Below are positions 59,840-64,000 of a stretch of DNA of 64,000 bases, piece after piece; within the stretch, counting starts at the first letter, position 1; every line of letters starts with the position of its first letter. The DNA is taken from assembly GCA_017744735.1 (NCBI GenBank), contig JAGIAR010000007.1, forward strand, positions 62,001 to 126,000, given 5' to 3'. The notes beneath the pieces were generated by a model. It ran no database searches and was not told the origin of the DNA. It saw only the letters and a program-made list of their open reading frames with translations. This DNA is from Novosphingobium sp. GTDB lineage: Bacteria; Pseudomonadota; Alphaproteobacteria; Sphingomonadales; Sphingomonadaceae. The position numbers and the translations under genes were made by a program.

Positions 59840-62536
59840 CTAGGGCGCGACCGTCACCGTGCCCTGCCACAGGATGTCGCGCGAAGAACGGCCGAGATAG
59901 ACCGTGTAGTCGCCCGGCGCGACCCGCCAGCCGGGCGCATCCTCGTTCCAGTAGCGCAGATCCTCGCGCTTCACCGCGATCGCCACGTCCTTCGCCTCGC
60001 CCGGCTTCAGCGTGACCTTGGCGAAGCCCTTGAGCTGCTTCGGCGCCGGCCCGGCCTCCGCCGGGAAGCCGAGATAAAGCTGGAGCACCTCGCTCCCCGC
60101 GCGCTTGCCGCTGTTGGTCAGCCGCGCGCTCGCAAGGATGCCGCCGTCAGGCTGGAGGCTCGCGCTTTCGCCCGTCACCCCGATCCGGCCGTAGGAAAGC
60201 CCGTAGCCGAAGGGGAACAGCGGCTGCTGGCCGTGCGCATCCCAATAGCGATAGCCGACCAGCACGCCCTCGTCGAAATAGGAGGTGTCGAGCCGCCCGG
60301 TCGCGGGATCGACCGTTCCGGGGAATTCGTAGGAATGGGTCGCCGGGCCCTGGCTTGCGTCCGCGGGGAAGGTCACCGGCAGGCGCCCGTCCGGCTCGCG
60401 GTCGCCGAACAGCATGCCCGCGACCGCCGGGCCATAGGCATCGCCGCCCATCCAGGTCTCGAGCACGCCGCGCACCTTGGGCAGCCACGGCATCGCGACC
60501 GGCCCGCCGGTGCTCAGCACCACCACCGTGTTCGGATTGGCCGCCGCGACCGCCGCGATCAGCGCGTCCTGGTCGTTCTGGAGCGACAGCGAGGCGCGGT
60601 CCATGCCTTCGCCGAAGCGCTCGCCCGCGAACACCACCGCGACATCGGCCTGCTTCGCCGCCGCCACCGCCCGCGCGATCAGATCGTCGGGCGGGGCATA
60701 GCCGAAGCGCAGGCTCAGCCCCATGTCCTGCCCGAACATCGTCATCCGCTCGGGCCGCAGCGCCGCGCGCGGGGTATAGTCGATCCGCACCTCGACCGGC
60801 CTGCCCGCCTGCAACTCCACCGGCGCGAAGATCGCATTGGCGAAGTCCGCCAGCTCGAATTCGGAGCGAAGCTTGCCGTCGACGAACAGCCGCGCCGAAC
60901 CGGAGCCGTGCAGCGCGAACTTGTGAAGGCCGCTCACCTGCGGCGTGAACCGCGCCGTGTAACGCACCGACCACTGGTTGTTTTCCGGCAGGCCCGCGAT
61001 CGCCGGCGCCTTCGCCAGCGACGGATCTGCCACCACTTCGCTCGCCAGCGGCGTGCCCGAGAAATCGAGGTTCGGATTGGCGTAATACTCGGCCGCGAAA
61101 CCGGCCGCGCCGTTCGCGGCGGTGAACAGGCCCGGCGCGGGTTCCGGCAGCGGAGCCGTGCCAAGGGTCCCCTGTGCGTAGGCAACCTTGACCTTGCCCG
61201 CCGCCCGCGCCTCGATCGCATCGAGCGCCGGCACCAGGTGCTTCGGATCGACATAGGGCGAACCCAGCTCGACCACATCGGCCTTCGGCCCCGCCTGCAT
61301 CCCGATCACCGCGACCGAGCGCACCTGCGCGCCGAAGGGCAGGATGCCCGCGTCGTTCTTGAGCAGCACGCTGCCGCCGGCGAGAATCTCGGCCGCGGTC
61401 TCGCGCGCCGCCGGGGTCGATACGTCGTCGCCGACCTTCTTCGGCGGATCGTCGAAGATGCCGAGCCGGTAATAGGGGATCAGGCGGCGCAGGATCATGT
61501 CGTCGAGCCGGCTTTCGGGCACGTCGCCGTCGCGTACCGCGTCGGCAAGGCTCTTTTCATGCGCCAGCGCGGCGTTGAAGCTGCTCGCGACGAACGATCC
61601 GCTGTCGAGCCCCGCCATCACCGCGCGGGTGATGCTGCGCTGTCCGCTCGGGAAATCGGGCCCGACGAAACCGTCGAAGCGCCATTCGCGCTTGAGGATG
61701 TCGAACAGATGCGCGTTCTCGCAGGAATAGACCCCGTTGATGCGCGGGAACGAGCACATCACCCCGCCCGCGCCGCCCTGCTTCACCGCCGCCTCGAAGC
61801 TCGGCAGGTAGATCTCGCGCAGCGCCTTCTCGCTCACCGCATTGTTGCCCGCCGGCGCCCCGCCCGAGGGCTGATCGCCGACGCGCCCGGCTTCCTGCCC
61901 GTAATTGGCGAAGTGCTTCATCTGCACCAGCACCTTGCGGTCGCCGATCGCCTTGACCTCGGCGGCGGCCTGGTGCGCCATCAGGAACGGATCCTCGCCC
62001 ATGCTTTCGGACAGGCGGCCGAACTTCCAGCTCCGCGCGACGTCGAACGCCGGGCCGAGAATCGTGCCGAGTCCGGCCGCGCGAAATTCGCTGCCGATCA
62101 CGTCGCCGTATTTGGCCGCGATCGCGGGATCGAAACTCGCCCCTACCGCCAGCGGTGATGGCAGCGCGGTCGCCGTCGCCCCCCGCACCAGCCCGGCCGG
62201 CCCGTCGGATCCGCCGATCTGCGGGATGCCGAGTTCCTTCCCAACGTCGCGCACGTTGGTGGCTGCCGCCTTGTCGGCATCGAGTCCCGGCGGCGGCGGC
62301 GAGAGGAACCGCAATTTTTCTTCGACCGTCCTGAACTGCTCCAGCACGAAGCGCGCCCGGCACTCGGGGCTGTACGACGGATCGGCCCAGGGCTTGTCCT
62401 CGCCCGGCTTCGCGGCGCAGTCCTGGCCTTGCGAGCCCCACAGGGCGGCCTGCGCGGAAACCTGCGCCGCGCCGGGTCCACTCGCGCAAAGCGCGCTGCC
62501 CAGCAGTAATGCGATCGTGAGTGCGCGCCGCGCCAT
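59840..62536 (-). CDS. Glycoside hydrolase family 3 with PA14 insert, exported
   Basis: This 898-residue protein is a GH3 beta-glucosidase or beta-xylosidase. A signal peptide (about residues 1-25) is followed by the (alpha/beta)8 domain with nucleophile Asp294 in GFVGPDFPSG and KHFANYGQEAG, the second domain (AGGSVLLKNDAGILPFG), an inserted PA14 domain (about 470-620; AEYYANPNLDFSG, WSVRYTARFTPQVSGLHKFA) that usually binds sugars, and a C-terminal fibronectin-like domain. The start is ATG 62536 with GGAGG 5 bases upstream. A LacI-type palindrome lies 40 bases upstream. The exact sugar is not evident. Confidence 0.93.
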   Translation of the reverse strand: MARRALTIALLLGSALCASGPGAAQVSAQAALWGSQGQDCAAKPGEDKPWADPSYSPECRARFVLEQFRTVEEKLRFLSPPPPGLDADKAAATNVRDVGKELGIPQIGGSDGPAGLVRGATATALPSPLAVGASFDPAIAAKYGDVIGSEFRAAGLGTILGPAFDVARSWKFGRLSESMGEDPFLMAHQAAAEVKAIGDRKVLVQMKHFANYGQEAGRVGDQPSGGAPAGNNAVSEKALREIYLPSFEAAVKQGGAGGVMCSFPRINGVYSCENAHLFDILKREWRFDGFVGPDFPSGQRSITRAVMAGLDSGSFVASSFNAALAHEKSLADAVRDGDVPESRLDDMILRRLIPYYRLGIFDDPPKKVGDDVSTPAARETAAEILAGGSVLLKNDAGILPFGAQVRSVAVIGMQAGPKADVVELGSPYVDPKHLVPALDAIEARAAGKVKVAYAQGTLGTAPLPEPAPGLFTAANGAAGFAAEYYANPNLDFSGTPLASEVVADPSLAKAPAIAGLPENNQWSVRYTARFTPQVSGLHKFALHGSGSARLFVDGKLRSEFELADFANAIFAPVELQAGRPVEVRIDYTPRAALRPERMTMFGQDMGLSLRFGYAPPDDLIARAVAAAKQADVAVVFAGERFGEGMDRASLSLQNDQDALIAAVAAANPNTVVVLSTGGPVAMPWLPKVRGVLETWMGGDAYGPAVAGMLFGDREPDGRLPVTFPADASQGPATHSYEFPGTVDPATGRLDTSYFDEGVLVGYRYWDAHGQQPLFPFGYGLSYGRIGVTGESASLQPDGGILASARLTNSGKRAGSEVLQLYLGFPAEAGPAPKQLKGFAKVTLKPGEAKDVAIAVKREDLRYWNEDAPGWRVAPGDYTVYLGRSSRDILWQGTVTVAP

Positions 62537-62576
62537 GGTTCCTCCCATAGAATTCTGTTTGCCCCGGCCATCGACT

Positions 62577-62588
62577 GACAACGTTGTC
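62577..62588. promoter_or_regulatory. LacI-type operator palindrome before GH3 gene
   Basis: GACAACGTTGTC is a perfect 12-base palindrome with central CG, 41 bases upstream of the GH3 start codon. LacI-family sugar repressors bind palindromes of this shape. No LacI gene is in the window. This is inference from position and symmetry. Confidence 0.5.
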
Positions 62589-62754
62589 TCGTCAAGAGCG
62601 GAGCGACCTCCCCTTTCGCCGAAGCGGCGTGCCGTAGCGCATTTTCCTACACGCCCCAAACCTGCTAGCCCGGCCGGATGACCACCCGTTTGCTCATGCC
62701 AGAACCCGCCGGAACGGGCGACCGCGGCGGGCGGGATTTTTGCCTCTATAACCC

Positions 62755-62793
62755 TGTCACATGTGTCACACCCCTCCCGGCGCGATGTGTCAC
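62755..62793 (+). promoter_or_regulatory. Three TGTCAC repeats before flavin oxidoreductase gene
   Basis: TGTCAC occurs at 62755-62760, 62764-62769 and 62788-62793; the last two are each preceded by ATG, giving ATGTGTCAC twice, 24 bases apart. They lie just after a possible -10 element TATAAC (62747-62752), so they would overlap the transcript start. This looks like a repressor site, but the binding protein is unknown. Confidence 0.4.
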
Positions 62794-62811
62794 CTTGCGC
62801 GGAGCGAACTG

Positions 62812-63792
62812 ATGCCCCTGCCCCCGATTTTCGACCGCCTGCGCCTGCCGGTGATCGGCTCGCCGTTGTTCATCGTCTCGAACCCGGACCTGGTGATCGC
62901 GCAATGCAAGGCGGGGATCGTCGGCAGCTTCCCTACGCTCAATGCGCGGCCATCGGGCATGCTCGACGAATGGCTGCACCGGATCACCGAGGAACTGACC
63001 GCGCACGACCGCGACCATCCCGAGAGCCCTTCGGCGCCCTTCGCCTGCAATCTGATCGTCCACCGTTCGAACCCCCGGCTGATGGAAGACGCGGCAGTGC
63101 TGGCGAAATGGAAGGTGCCGCTGGTGATCACCTCGCTCGGTGCGGTCGAGGAGATCAACCGGGGGGCGCACAGCTGGGGCGGGATCGTGCTGCACGATGT
63201 GATCAACCAGCGCTTCGCCCACAAGGCCATCGAGAAGGGCGCCGACGGGCTGATCCCGGTCGCGGCCGGCGCCGGCGGCCATGCCGGGGCGCAATCGCCC
63301 TTCGCGCTGATGCAGGAGATCAGGGAGTGGTTCGACGGGCCGGTCGCGCTGTCGGGAGCGATCGCGCATGGTCGCTCGATCCTCGCGGCGCAGGCGATGG
63401 GGGCGGACTTCGCCTATATCGGCAGCCCGTGGATCGCGACGGTCGAGGCCAATGCGGTCGAGGCCTACAAGCAGGCGATCGTCGACGGCGAGGCGAAGGA
63501 CATCGTCTATTCGAACCTTTTCACCGGGGTGCACGGCAATTACCTGCGCCGCTCGATCGAGAACGCCGGGATGGATCCCGATCGCCTGCCCGAAAGCGAT
63601 CCGAGCAAGATGGATTTCAGCCAGGTGACCGGCAGCGAGGCCAAGGCGTGGAAGGATATCTGGGGCTCGGGCCAGGGCATCGGTGCGGTCCACGCGATCG
63701 AGCCGGTCGCCGCCCGGGTCGCGCGGCTGGCCGCGGAATACGAGGAGGCGAAGCGTCAGTTGGCGGCCAGGACCGGGATGAAGGCGTCCTGA
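62812..63792 (+). CDS. NAD(P)H-dependent FMN oxidoreductase (nitronate monooxygenase-like)
   Basis: This 326-residue TIM-barrel flavoprotein resembles nitronate monooxygenase/enoyl reductase FabK-type enzymes. Visible are the N-terminal PVIGSPLFIVSNPDLVIAQC, the FMN phosphate site in AAGAGGHAGAQSPFALMQEI and GADFAYIGSPWIAT. The start at ATG 62812, GGAG 7 bases upstream, is chosen over an upstream in-frame ATG. It oxidises nitronates or reduces unknown substrates using FMN. Its 3' end overlaps the convergent partial gene by 37 bases. Confidence 0.88.
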   Translation: MPLPPIFDRLRLPVIGSPLFIVSNPDLVIAQCKAGIVGSFPTLNARPSGMLDEWLHRITEELTAHDRDHPESPSAPFACNLIVHRSNPRLMEDAAVLAKWKVPLVITSLGAVEEINRGAHSWGGIVLHDVINQRFAHKAIEKGADGLIPVAAGAGGHAGAQSPFALMQEIREWFDGPVALSGAIAHGRSILAAQAMGADFAYIGSPWIATVEANAVEAYKQAIVDGEAKDIVYSNLFTGVHGNYLRRSIENAGMDPDRLPESDPSKMDFSQVTGSEAKAWKDIWGSGQGIGAVHAIEPVAARVARLAAEYEEAKRQLAARTGMKAS

Positions 63793-64000
63793 CTGGCACC
63801 CCACAGCGCTTCCGCCATCGCGTCGAGCTCGCCGAAGTCGATCCCGGCGCCGGGCCGATCGCGCAGGTTGAGCCGCAACGGGCGACGCTGTGCCAGCAGC
63901 CGGCGACGCAACGCCCGCTGCAGCAGGGCGAGCCGCATCCAGGCCTGGTCGAGCGCGATTTCGGGCGCCCGCAGGCGCAGGTCGGACCACGCCGCCTCCA
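63756..64000 (-). CDS. C-terminal part of a protein of unknown function
   Basis: About 81 codons of a minus-strand gene whose start is beyond the right edge. The visible C terminus is Leu/Arg/Ala-rich (SDLRLRAPEIALDQAWMRLA, LRRRLLAQRRPLRLN), with GAGIDFGELDAMAEALWGAS before the stop, and no recognisable motif. The 3' end overlaps the oxidoreductase gene by 37 bases, both strands being open there, so this call is less certain than others. Confidence 0.5.
   Translation of the reverse strand, partial: EAAWSDLRLRAPEIALDQAWMRLALLQRALRRRLLAQRRPLRLNLRDRPGAGIDFGELDAMAEALWGASQDAFIPVLAAN

Overview
The window reads as chromosomal DNA of a high-G+C alphaproteobacterium, most likely a member of the Sphingomonadales (Erythrobacteraceae or Sphingomonadaceae). 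This rests on gene order and family content: carA/carB/greA, yqeY-dnaG-rpoD, rpiB-glyA-nrdR, an HTH-RibBX fusion, DUF6152, DUF4170, Coq4-like and DUF481 genes, S9/M13 exported peptidases, and promoters resembling those of the EcfG general stress sigma factor. It is housekeeping DNA. I see no prophage, insertion sequence, CRISPR array, rRNA or tRNA gene.

Layout: 0-5 kb holds a flavin reductase/DUF6152 operon facing a riboflavin operon (HTH-ribBX, ribH, aldo-keto reductase, EamA transporter). 5-11 kb holds an M13 peptidase, enolase, and a four-gene membrane stress module (DUF883/YqjD-like, holin-X/YqjE-like, two small membrane proteins) behind an EcfG-type promoter. 11-22 kb holds greA, carB and carA on the minus strand and yqeY, dnaG and rpoD on the plus strand. 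A small histidine-rich lipoprotein gene (58 codons) follows the rpoD terminator. 22-31 kb is accessory metabolism (MmyB-type regulator and its divergent SDR, GST, RluE, RoxA-like oxygenase, sterol desaturase, aldo-keto reductase) plus a low-G+C orphan gene. 31-35.5 kb holds rpiB-glyA-nrdR-trmJ and rpsD with a highly structured leader. 35.5-45 kb is a minus-strand run: S9 peptidase, tgt, DUF481, ABC exporter, queA, cyclophilin, coaD, ispA, xseB. 45-50 kb holds purL, coq4-like, serB and miaA. 50-57 kb is branched-chain amino acid synthesis: ilvBNC and leuA, each preceded by what looks like an attenuation leader. 57-64 kb holds SnoaL-like proteins, an S9 peptidase, a GH3 glycosidase with a LacI-type operator, a flavin oxidoreductase, and a partial gene at the right edge.

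The most unusual structure is a family of REP-like palindromic repeats in intergenic regions, twice associated with a DUF559 (Vsr-like nuclease) gene. One intact DUF559 gene, bracketed by inverted palindromic repeats, sits between carA and carB. A DUF559 C-terminal remnant followed by the same repeat in the same orientation sits between yqeY and dnaG. This suggests a nuclease-plus-repeat module that moves or is maintained as a unit. Other points of note are the HTH-RibB-RibX fusion beside a perfect palindrome, the His-rich lipoprotein, a 15-codon leader peptide with four Leu codons before leuA, a candidate antiterminator/terminator before ilvB, and the rpsD leader.

All calls come from reading sequence and translations by eye. 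Family names are recognised from motifs and were not checked by database search.
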